From Pseudomonas sp. 21 (GTDB lineage Bacteria; Pseudomonadota; Gammaproteobacteria; Pseudomonadales; Pseudomonadaceae): 64,000 nucleotides of DNA. The stretch is taken from contig NZ_JYOA01000005.1 of NCBI RefSeq assembly GCF_000955805.1, forward strand, positions 453,254 to 517,253, written 5' to 3'. Numbering within the stretch: the first letter of the stretch is position 1; every line of letters begins with the position of its first letter. The notes under the pieces are model-generated. The model ran no database searches and was not told the DNA's origin. It saw only the letters and a program-made list of their open reading frames with translations. A program made the position numbers and the translations under genes. This document shows positions 8,625 through 17,300 of the stretch, in pieces.

Positions 8625-9377
8625 TCAGATGACGTGGGACTGGTGCAGCTCGGTCAGCGCTTCGCCACGCAGGAAGGCCAGCTCCACGGCGCGACGGTCG
8701 CGCGGGCGCGGCAGCGGCACGGGGAATTCGCGGCGCAGGCGGCTGGGCGTGCCACCCAGCAGGAGGACGCGGTCGCTGAGGTAGAAGGCTTCATCGAGGT
8801 CGTGGGTGACCAGCAGGATGCTGATGTCGTACTCCAGCGCCAGTTGCTGGATCAGGTCCTGCAGGCGGATGCGGGTGAAGGCGTCCACCGCGCTGAAGGG
8901 TTCGTCCAGCAGCAATACCTGCGGCCGGCCATAGAGGCCACGGGCGATGGCCGCACGCTGGGCCATGCCTCCGGAGAGTTGCTTGGGCAGCAGGTCGCCC
9001 TTGCCTTCCAGCCCCACATCGCGCAGCAGATGCTCGATGCGGTGGTCGTCGGCCAGCCAGCCGTCGGCGAAGCCGATGTTCTGCGCCACGGTCAGCCAGG
9101 GCAGCAGGCGCGGCTCCTGGAACACCACGCCGACGCCACCACCGCCCCGGCCGGTGTCGCCGTCCGGGCCGAAGCCCAACAGCGGGTTGCGCTCCAGCGA
9201 GCCGGCGAACTCGTCGTCCAGTCCGGCGGCAATGCGCAGCAGGGTACTTTTTCCACAGCCGCTGGGGCCGAGCAGGCTGACCACCTCGCCCGGCGCCAGG
9301 CTCAGGCTGACGTCGTCGAGCACGCGTACGCCGGAGAAGCTCTTGCGGATATCACGCAGTTCCAGCAAGGCGCTCAT
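8625..9377 (-). CDS. Sulfonate/taurine-type ABC transporter ATP-binding protein
   Basis: A 250-residue ATPase of the SsuB/TauB group. Walker A is GPSGCGKST, the signature is LSGGMAQRAAIARGL, Walker B is LLLLDEPFSAVDAFT and the H-loop is LLVTHDLDEAF. The ATG at 9377 overlaps the permease stop by 4 bases. The much longer open frame upstream only shadows the permease and was not used. It is the last gene of the second sulfonate-type transporter operon. Confidence 0.93.
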   Translation of the reverse strand: MSALLELRDIRKSFSGVRVLDDVSLSLAPGEVVSLLGPSGCGKSTLLRIAAGLDDEFAGSLERNPLLGFGPDGDTGRGGGGVGVVFQEPRLLPWLTVAQNIGFADGWLADDHRIEHLLRDVGLEGKGDLLPKQLSGGMAQRAAIARGLYGRPQVLLLDEPFSAVDAFTRIRLQDLIQQLALEYDISILLVTHDLDEAFYLSDRVLLLGGTPSRLRREFPVPLPRPRDRRAVELAFLRGEALTELHQSHVI

Positions 9378-10198
9378 CGGTTGTCTCCTTGACCCAGGAA
9401 GGTATCGCGCCAGGCCAGCGCGCGCTGCTCCAGCGCCTTGAGCAGGCTGTCGCTGAGCTTGCCGAGCACCGCCAGCACGAGGATGGCGGCGATGACGATG
9501 TCCGGCCGCGAGGTTTCCCGGCCGTCGCTGAGCAGGTAGCCCAGGCCACGGGTGGCGGCGATCAGTTCGGCAGCGACGAGGAACATCCAGCTCAGGCTCA
9601 GCGCACCACGCAGGCCGGTGAACAGGCTCGGCAGCGCCGCCGGCAGGAGGATGCGCCGTACCAGGGCAAAGGGCGACAGGTGATAGAGCCGGCCCAGTTC
9701 CACCCACTTGCGGTCGACGTTGCGCACGCCGGCCACCAGCGAGAGGTAGACGGGGAAGAAGGCGCCCAGGGCAATCAGCACGATCTTCGGGGTTTCGTCG
9801 ATGCCCAGCCAGAGCAGCAGCAAGGGCACCCAGGCGAGGCTGGGGATCGCCCGCAGCGCCTGGAAAGTTGGCTCCAGATAGGCCTCGGCGCGCTGGCTCA
9901 GGCCAACCCAGGTGCCGATCAGCACGGCAGCCGCCGCGCCAATGAAGAAGCCCGCCGCGACTCGCGCCAGGCTGGCCGCGACATGCTTCCAGAGTTCGCC
10001 CTGGGCCAGTTGCCAGAGCGTCAGCGCAACGCTGCTGGGCGCCGGCATCTGGTGCTCGGCCAGCCAGCCGACGCGCACCGACAGCTCCAGCGCCGCGCAC
10101 AGCAGCAGCGGCACCAGCCAGGCGCGCCAGCTCAGCCGCGGCCAGCGCAGTTTCAGTGGGCGGCGCTGGCGGGCCAGGCGCAGGCTCTGGGTTGGCAT
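9374..10198 (-). CDS. Sulfonate/taurine-type ABC transporter permease
   Basis: A 274-residue inner-membrane permease with about six helices and the EAA-type loop at ELGRLYHLSPFALVRRILLPAALP. It resembles SsuC but is a distinct paralogue. It lies 3 bp from the binding-protein gene and overlaps the ATPase gene, so the three form one operon. Confidence 0.93.
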   Translation of the reverse strand: MPTQSLRLARQRRPLKLRWPRLSWRAWLVPLLLCAALELSVRVGWLAEHQMPAPSSVALTLWQLAQGELWKHVAASLARVAAGFFIGAAAAVLIGTWVGLSQRAEAYLEPTFQALRAIPSLAWVPLLLLWLGIDETPKIVLIALGAFFPVYLSLVAGVRNVDRKWVELGRLYHLSPFALVRRILLPAALPSLFTGLRGALSLSWMFLVAAELIAATRGLGYLLSDGRETSRPDIVIAAILVLAVLGKLSDSLLKALEQRALAWRDTFLGQGDNR

Positions 10199-10201
10199 GG
10201 A

Positions 10202-11215
10202 TTACTGCTCCGCCTTGGCGACGGCGGGCTTGCCGATCACTTCACCGGCCAGTTGCGGGGCGATCAATTGATCTACCACAGCGGTCACGTCAGTGCCCGG
10301 ACGCACCAGTTGCTCATCGACCAGGATCGGCGCGGCAGCCTTCAGCGCGGCAACCTGCTCGGCGCCCGGCAACGGTTTGCTGAAGTCGGTGCGCGAGAGT
10401 TGCAGCCTGGCCACTTCCAGCGGCAGCTTGGCTTCCTCGGCGAGCAGTTTCGCGGTCTCTTCCGGATGCGCCACGGCCCACTGGCGCGCCTCTTCGTAGG
10501 CGGCAATGACCTGCTTGATCAGCTCCGGCTGCTCCTGCTCGAATTTCTCGGTGACGCTGAGCACGCCGTAGCTGTTGAAGTCTACGTTGCGGTACAGCAG
10601 GCGCGAACCGGCCTGCAGCTCGCTGGCGGCCATGTGCGGATCGAGGCCGGCCCAGGCGTCCACCCTGCCCTGCTCCAGCGCGGCGCGGCCGTCCGGGTGC
10701 TGCAGGTGGACGATCTCCACGTCGTTCTTGTCCAGCCCGGCCTGCTGCAGGCTGCGCAACAGGAACAGGTAGGGGTCGGTGCCCTTGGTGGCGGCGATCT
10801 TCTTGCCCTTGAGGTCGGCTACCGATTTCAGCGGCGAATCCTTGGGCACCACCAGTGCGGTCCACTCCGGGCGACTGGCAATGTAGACGGTCTTCAACGG
10901 GCTGCCGTTGGCGCGGCTGAGCACGGCGGCAAGACCTGCGGTGGAGGCGAAGTCCGTGCTGCCGGCGTTGAGGTATTCCAGCGAACGGTTGCTGCCCTGG
11001 CTGAACACCCAGCGCACCTCGGTGCCTTGCGGCTTGAGGGATTTCTCCAGCCAGCCGAAGTGCTTGAGCACCAGGCTGGTTGGCGCGTAGTAGGCGTAGT
11101 CCAGGCGCACCTCTTTCGGGGCGTCGGCAGCTTGGGCGGGACTGTTGTAGGCGCCGATCGGCAGGCTCGCGAGAAGAGCGACGGCCAGGCTGCGGCGCCA
11201 GGTGGAATGACCCAT
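10202..11215 (-). CDS. Periplasmic sulfonate-type substrate-binding protein
   Basis: A 337-residue SsuA-family binding protein. It has a signal peptide (residues 1 to about 29, SLAVALLASLPIGAYNSPAQAAD) and family landmarks DYAYYAPTSLVLKHFGW and FVSQGSNRSLEYLNAGSTDF-like and QHPDGRAALEQGRVDAWAGLDP segments. Its substrate is unknown; neighbours (ssu operon, lsfA) point to a sulfonate or sulfate ester. The gene order ATPase-permease-binding protein-lsfA is the same, from memory, as PA3447-PA3450 of P. aeruginosa. Confidence 0.9.
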   Translation of the reverse strand: MGHSTWRRSLAVALLASLPIGAYNSPAQAADAPKEVRLDYAYYAPTSLVLKHFGWLEKSLKPQGTEVRWVFSQGSNRSLEYLNAGSTDFASTAGLAAVLSRANGSPLKTVYIASRPEWTALVVPKDSPLKSVADLKGKKIAATKGTDPYLFLLRSLQQAGLDKNDVEIVHLQHPDGRAALEQGRVDAWAGLDPHMAASELQAGSRLLYRNVDFNSYGVLSVTEKFEQEQPELIKQVIAAYEEARQWAVAHPEETAKLLAEEAKLPLEVARLQLSRTDFSKPLPGAEQVAALKAAAPILVDEQLVRPGTDVTAVVDQLIAPQLAGEVIGKPAVAKAEQ

Positions 11216-11310
11216 GGTCGTTCTCCTTGGCGTGGGCTGACGTCTTCTTCCCGTTTGGCGGGTAAGTCAGAGCTTGAATAAAAAAGCGCGGCGTGGTCCG
11301 CGCATGAAGG

Positions 11311-11337
11311 ATAAAAAATGGGCCGGTCAACCGGCCC
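11311..11337 (-). terminator. Rho-independent terminator downstream of lsfA
   Basis: On the minus strand GGGCCGG-TTGA-CCGGCCC is followed by ATTTTTTAT. It lies 150 bp beyond the lsfA stop codon and 95 bp before the binding-protein gene, so lsfA and the ABC operon are probably separate transcripts. Confidence 0.88.
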
Positions 11338-11370
11338 GATGTCCCGCTCGAGGTTGAAACTTCTGCCTCC

Positions 11371-11490
11371 GAAGCGTGCGAGCTAGAGCCAGGCAAGGCG
11401 CCAGCGGCAGTGAGAGCGGAGTGTGCTACAGCACATGAGCATCTCGCTGTCGCTGGCAACGCAGCCTGGCCGACGCGCAGCCGCTTCGGA
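11371..11490. repeat. Long imperfect dyad in the lsfA 3' region
   Basis: A roughly 120-bp imperfect inverted repeat runs from CCGAAGCG to CGCTTCGG with a central TGTGCT-AC-AGCACA palindrome. It begins at the lsfA stop codon and is unlike the REP class. It could fold into a long cruciform or mRNA hairpin. I recall similar long dyads between genes in other Pseudomonas genomes, but this needs a search. Confidence 0.6.
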
Positions 11491-12129
<639 letters not shown>

Positions 12130-12420
12130 GGGTCTCTCCTTGTTCGTGTTGGTAACCACTATGCACAAGGTCATTACGAATTAAAAAGAATATATTTTGA
12201 TTTTCTTATAACCAAAACAATCACTTTTCTCGACCCTGCGCGGCGGCGACCGCCGCCGGACACTGAGCATAGTCAAGGGAGCGTGAAGCCCCAGCAGACG
12301 AGTGTTTCATCGCTGAAACGATTGACCGCCGTTCGTCGCCATTCCTCCGTAGCCCAGGCACGGCGGGGCTTTGCGACATACACTCGATTCAATTAATCCT
12401 TTCGTTCGGGAGGTCAGCTT
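12130..12420. promoter_or_regulatory. Promoter region of lsfA and of the small 12.4-kb gene
   Basis: The lsfA-proximal part (12130-12235) is AT-rich and contains GGTAACCACTATGCA at 12151-12165, similar to the sequence before ssuE. A GC-rich stretch follows (12235-12360). No coding sequence is supported. The divergent small gene at 12421 has GGGAGG about 8 bases before its ATG. Confidence 0.5.
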
Positions 12421-12630
12421 ATGTTGGGACAACGCGTCGGCGACGGCCAGGCGGCCACCCATTACCGAAGCGACCGCATCAGTGCGGTCAACGGCCAGTA
12501 CTTCTTCTCCACCCGCGAAGGGACCCTCGAAGGCCCCTACTTCACCCGCTTCGATGCAGAGCGCGAGGTCATGCTGTACATCACCCGCATGCAGCAGGCA
12601 TCCGACCTGTTCGCCCGCGCCGGACGCTGA
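12421..12630 (+). CDS. Small conserved Pseudomonas protein (DUF6316-like)
   Basis: A 69-residue soluble protein with no signal peptide. It has the sequence features YRSDRISAVNGQYFFSTREG and GPYFTRFDAEREVMLYI, a pattern I recall from small Pseudomonas proteins annotated DUF6316. Function is unknown. It has a ribosome-binding site (GGGAGG) and its own terminator, so it is a monocistronic gene. Confidence 0.75.
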   Translation: MLGQRVGDGQAATHYRSDRISAVNGQYFFSTREGTLEGPYFTRFDAEREVMLYITRMQQASDLFARAGR

Positions 12631-12656
12631 ACTTCTTCTGCTTCTACCCACACGAA

Positions 12657-12686
12657 CCTCGGCCTGCCAGCCGGGGTTTTGTTTTT
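12657..12686 (+). terminator. Rho-independent terminator of the small 12.4-kb gene
   Basis: CCTCGGC and GCCGGGG pair over 7 bp (one G-T) around a 6-nt loop and are followed by TTTTGTTTTT. It starts 27 bp after the stop codon. Confidence 0.88.
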
Positions 12687-12860
12687 CTGTTGCTCAAGAG
12701 AATGCCCGTCACACCTTGGCACGAGCGGGCCGTGCCCGCGCTCGCGCCCATGGGGCGCTTCTGCAGGTTGCCGGCGGCTTTCCGGTAACGGAGGAGCTAG
12801 CCTGCTCGCGAACCCGCCCCAGCGGCAGACCTCGAGCACGATTCCCCCCTGCACCCCCAA
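12687..12860. other. Non-coding gap with degenerate REP remnants
   Basis: Nothing coding is supported here. A degenerate REP arm (GGAGCTAGCCTGCTCGCGAAC, one position over at 12792-12813) and a GGGCCGTGCCCGCGCTCG palindromic stretch near 12727 can be recognised, so it looks like decayed repeat sequence. Confidence 0.6.
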
Positions 12861-12895
12861 AGAAAAACCCCCGGCGTCACCGCCGGGGGTTTCTC
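12861..12895 (-). terminator. Terminator downstream of the thiolase gene
   Basis: ACCCCCGGCG-TCAC-CGCCGGGGGT forms a 10-bp stem, followed on the minus strand by TTTTTCT. It lies about 75 bp after the thiolase stop codon. Confidence 0.85.
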
Positions 12896-12968
12896 ATCGG
12901 CACCGGGCCGCTTGCGTGGAGCGGTCGGTGCCGTCCAGGCAAGGGCCCGCGCCCTCGCCCGCCGTGCT

Positions 12969-14153
12969 TCAGCGAACGGCCTCGAACAGGCCGGTGGCGC
13001 CCATGCCGCCGCCCACGCACATGGTGACGATGCCGTAGCGCAGGTTGCGGCGCTGCAGTTCGCGCACCAGGTGGCCGACCTGGCGCGAGCCGGTCATGCC
13101 GAAGGGGTGGCCGATGGAGATGGAGCCGCCGTTGACGTTGTACTTCTCGTTGTCGATGCCCAGGTGATCGCGGGCGTACAGGCACTGCGAGGCGAAGGCT
13201 TCGTTGAGTTCCCAGAGGTCGATGTCGGCAATCTGCAGGCCCTTGGCCTTGAGCAGCTTGGGCACCGAGAACACCGGGCCGATGCCCATCTCGTCCGGCT
13301 CGCAGCCGGCGACGGTGAAGCCGCGGAAGAAGGCCTTGGGCTTGAGGCCCAGTTCCAGGGCCTTGTCCAGGCTCATGATCAGGGTCATCGAGGCGCCATC
13401 GGAGAGTTGCGAGGCGTTGCCGGCGGTGACCGAGCCGTCTTCGGCAAACACCGGCTTGAGGGAGTTCAGGCCTTCGAGGGTGGTTTCCGGGCGGTTGCAG
13501 TCGTCACGGTCGACCACGCCGTCGAGCACTTTCTTCTCGCCGGTGGCCTTGTCTTCCACCAGGTACTTCACGCTCATCGGCACGATTTCATCGTCGAACA
13601 GGCCTTCGGCCTGGGCGCGGGCGGTGCGCTGCTGGCTCTGCAGGGAGTACAGGTCCTGTTGCTCGCGGGTGACGTTGTAGCGGCGGGCGACGATCTCGGC
13701 GGTCTGGCCCATGGGGTAGTAGATGCCGGGGAACTCGTCCTTCAGGCGCGGGTTCACGAAATTGTCGAGGTTCTGCTTGCCCATGGTCAGGGTGATGGAC
13801 TCGACGCCGCCGGCCACCAGGATGTCGCTGCAACCCGAAGCCACCTGGTTGGCGGCAATGGCGATGGCCTGCAGGCCCGAGGAGCAGTAGCGGTTCAGGG
13901 TCATGCCGGCGACGTGGGTGCCCAGGCGCGACAGTACCGCGGCGTTACGGCCGATGTTGTGGCCCTGGGCGCCTTCGTTGGAGCCGGCACCGACCACGCA
14001 GTCGTCCACCAGCAGCGGATCGAGGTGGTTGCGCGCCAGCAGCGCGTCGATGCAATGGGCGACCATGTCGTCCGGACGGGTCATGTTGAATTTGCCACGG
14101 AAGGACTTGGCCAGGCCGGTACGGACGCTGTCGACGATCACCACTTCGCGCAT
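12969..14153 (-). CDS. Thiolase (acetyl-CoA C-acyltransferase)
   Basis: A 394-residue thiolase II-type enzyme. The three catalytic elements are present: nucleophile Cys90 in NRYCSSGLQA, His349 in SISIGHPFGMTG and Cys379 in CVGGGMGATG. It should catalyse acyl-CoA thiolysis or acetoacetyl-CoA formation in fatty-acid or related degradation. It has no FadB-type partner nearby, so the pathway is not defined. The ATG at 14153 begins the conserved MREVVIVDSVRTG start; the longer upstream extension is rejected. Confidence 0.95.
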   Translation of the reverse strand: MREVVIVDSVRTGLAKSFRGKFNMTRPDDMVAHCIDALLARNHLDPLLVDDCVVGAGSNEGAQGHNIGRNAAVLSRLGTHVAGMTLNRYCSSGLQAIAIAANQVASGCSDILVAGGVESITLTMGKQNLDNFVNPRLKDEFPGIYYPMGQTAEIVARRYNVTREQQDLYSLQSQQRTARAQAEGLFDDEIVPMSVKYLVEDKATGEKKVLDGVVDRDDCNRPETTLEGLNSLKPVFAEDGSVTAGNASQLSDGASMTLIMSLDKALELGLKPKAFFRGFTVAGCEPDEMGIGPVFSVPKLLKAKGLQIADIDLWELNEAFASQCLYARDHLGIDNEKYNVNGGSISIGHPFGMTGSRQVGHLVRELQRRNLRYGIVTMCVGGGMGATGLFEAVR

Positions 14154-14285
14154 GGGAAACCTCGTTGCTTGTTGTTGGACTGAGGGAAGGTGTGGTCCGA
14201 GCATAAGCGCCGCTGAGGACACACCGCGACGATCATTCACCAGCCGTATAGCCGTGCCCCCACCCTCGTTGGGCGGAGCGAGAAC

Positions 14286-14313
14286 GAAACCGCCGCCCGG
14301 AGGCGGCGGTTTC
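14286..14313 (-). terminator. Perfect 12-bp hairpin after the giant adhesin gene
   Basis: GAAACCGCCGCC and GGCGGCGGTTTC form a perfect 12-bp stem with a 4-nt loop, 18 bp past the adhesin stop codon. The trailing T-run is short (TTTC). Confidence 0.75.
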
Positions 14314-14331
14314 GACTGGCTTTACACAGGG

Positions 14332-17300
14332 TCAGACAGTGTCGGTCTTGATCGCGTGATCCCCCAGCAGACCGTTGAGCACGGTCTGGGTATCCCCCGC
14401 CGAGAGCACGCCGTTACCGGCATGGCCCGCGTACTTGGCGGCGAGGTCGACGTTGGCCAGGTCGACGGTCTGGGTGACGGCGCCACCGCTGGTGGGGCTG
14501 GCGCCGATGGTGGTGGTGCCGGCGTTGACCGAGAAGGTCAGGTAGTGCGCCAGCGACGAGGCCGTGGCGGCTTCCCCTTGCAGCAGGTCGGCGAAGTTCA
14601 GCACGTCATGCTCGGCGATGTTGAAGTCCTTGATCACATCATGGCCGGTATCGCCGGACTTCCAGATGAACTCATCCGCGCCGGTGCCGCCGTACATGAT
14701 GTCGTCGCCGGGCCCGCCGATCAGCTTGTCGTTGCCGCCCTGGCCGAACATCAGGTCATTGCCGGCGCCGCCTTCGAGGATGTCGTCGCCACCGCGCGTG
14801 TCACCGGCGACGTTGAGCTGATCCGCGTGCTGGATGATGTAGTTGCTGATCGTGGCCGCCGTCGGCGCGGTGCCGTTGGTGGCGGTCAGGTAATCCACCA
14901 GTCCCTGGAAGCCCTGGCCGTTGTGCGTGCCGGCTGCATGCCCGGCCCAGGCCAGCTGGTCGGTGTTGATGACATCGCCGAACAGGATGTCGTTGCCCGC
15001 GCCGCCGACCAGGTGGTCGTTGCCCACGGTCACCGGTGTGCTGGTGCTGAAGCCTTCCTGCAGCGCCGCCTGCAACTGCTCGGCGGTATTGATGATCTGC
15101 GGCTGGCCGACGGTATTGGAGAGGTTCGTGCCGTCGACATTGGTCACCACGGTGCCGGTGGTGTTGGTGTTGTCGAAGTAGCGCAGGTAGTCGCTGTTGA
15201 TGCCGTTGCCGATACCGATGGCATTGACTGCCACCGAGTTGTCGCCGACGAGGGTGCCGGCATGGTGCAGCATGTCGTTACCCGAAGTGAGCGCGACGTT
15301 CATGTCGTTGTAGCTGGTGCTGTTGCCGCTGCTGGAGTTGCCGTTGTAGACGGTCGGGTTGCCGTCCGTGAGGAAGAACGCCAGGTTGACGTAGCCGTGG
15401 GCCGCATCGGCGTGGTTGGTGCCGACCTGGGTGTTGAACCATGCCGAAGCCTTCTGCATGGCGTCGTCATAGTTGGTCGCCCCGTTGGCGCTGAGTGCGT
15501 TGATCGCGGAGATCAGCAAGGCCACGTTGGCGGTGGTCAGGCCGTTGTAGCTGACGCGAGTGGCGCTGTCGCCGAACGACACCAGGCTGACGTTGATGAC
15601 CCCATCGTGGCCCTTGATGGCGTTGACCAGGTTCACCAGCGCATTCTTCGCCAGGTCCATGCGCGACAGACTGCCGGTGCCGGAGGCGTCCTTCATGCTG
15701 CCGGAGGTATCGACGATCAGCGAGATGTTGTAGTTCTTGCCCGGCTGGGTATAGACCGACACGCCCCCCGGATCACCAACCAGCACGTCGTTGCCGCCGC
15801 CGCCACTGATGGTCCCGGACTTGTCCACATCCTGCGGGTTGGGCAGGGTGTGCTGGGTGCTCGAACCGTCGATGTCGCTGCTGTTGCTGCCCACCACCAG
15901 GATCGACTGCGGGGAGCTCAGGTCCAGGCACAGGTTCAGCCCGGTGCTGTCGCCGTCGCCGTCGGTGAGGCCGACGTGGAAGTTGAGGTCCAGGTTCTCC
16001 GGCAGGACCGACTGCCCGGCAGAGACGGTAACCAGTCGGTAGTCCCCGCTGTTGCTGCTCAGCACCACGGAGTTGAAGCCGCCTTCGGAAAGCTGGAAGG
16101 CCGAGCCGCTGGTGAAGTGGCCGTCGGTCAGCAGGTTGAACGACACCGAGCTGTTCTCGCCATAGCCTGCCGGCGGCGAGAAGGTGCCGGTCGCCAGCAC
16201 CACCCCGCCATCACCGAGCACCTTCCAGCTCAGCACATCGCTGGTGGAGAGTTTCTGCACGTCGAAGCTGACGTCGTAGATCTTCTCGCTGAAGGCGATG
16301 TTGAGGTTCTCGCCGGGGGTGATGAGGTTGTTGCCGCCCACGCCCATGCCATTGCTGGAGGGGTTCACATCGCCGTTGGGGCTTGTGAAGACCACCGTCA
16401 GGCCGTCAGACGTCAAGGAGGCCGACGGACGCGGACCGCCGGCGGCGAGCTGGGCAAGATCGTATTCCACCGTCGAGATCGGCCGCGAGTTGAGCACCTC
16501 GAAGCTGTAGGTGCCGTCGGCGTTGACCTTGAGAACGAAGAAGGCCTCGTTGGAACCGTCGTAGGCGGTCAGCTGCGAGCCGCCACCGGCCAGTTGGGTA
16601 ACCACATAGGTCAGGCCATCGGGCGCGGTGTTGCCGCTGAGGTCGAAGGCACCACGGCCATCGCCGCCGAAGCTCACGTCGAGCATGCCGTTGAGCACGA
16701 AGCCGGGGACCTCGGACACGTCCTGGCACGGCGGTTCGCTGTGGACCACCGGCAGGTCGTCCTGCACGTTGATCACCAGCGAGCCGCTGCCCAGGCTGAC
16801 CGGATCGCCGTCGCCGTCGGTGGCCTTGATCACGCCACCGAGGTTGAGCGCCAGCTGCTCCGCATCACTACCATTGTGCAGCGGATGATCCAGCGGGCCG
16901 ACGAGCTTGAACTCGTAGTTGCCGGCCGTATCCACCGACAGGGTGAAGATGGTCTTGGCGCCGGCCATGGCGGTCAGCAGGTTGCCGACCACGCTGTAGG
17001 CCAGTGCCACGCCGCCGGAGGTCAGGTGCTGCGAGGTCAGCGAGGAGTAATCGCCGGTCAGCGAGAAGGCACCGGGGCCGTCCGCACCGAAGTTCACCAG
17101 GCTGGTGAGCGAGCCCTTGGCGGTCGTGGTGTCGCTGGCGCCATCGGGGTTGCCACCGGGCAGTGCATCCTCCATCACCTGGCCGGTCACGTTGCCACCG
17201 GCGATCAGCGCGGGGCCGTCGTCCTTGAAGACCAGCTTGCCGCCCAGGTCGACGCTGGCGGATTGCTGGTCGCCATCGCCGTCGGTGATGGTCGCCACCA

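Noticed and set aside
8625-10100. A 491-residue version of the ABC ATPase with a long N-terminal extension
   Set aside because: The first 240 residues are a shadow of the permease gene in another frame; the true start is the ATG at 9377 in the ATGA overlap.
12687-12860. Short frames in the gap after the 12.4-kb gene
   Set aside because: They have no ribosome-binding site and no conserved features; the sequence is repeat remnants.
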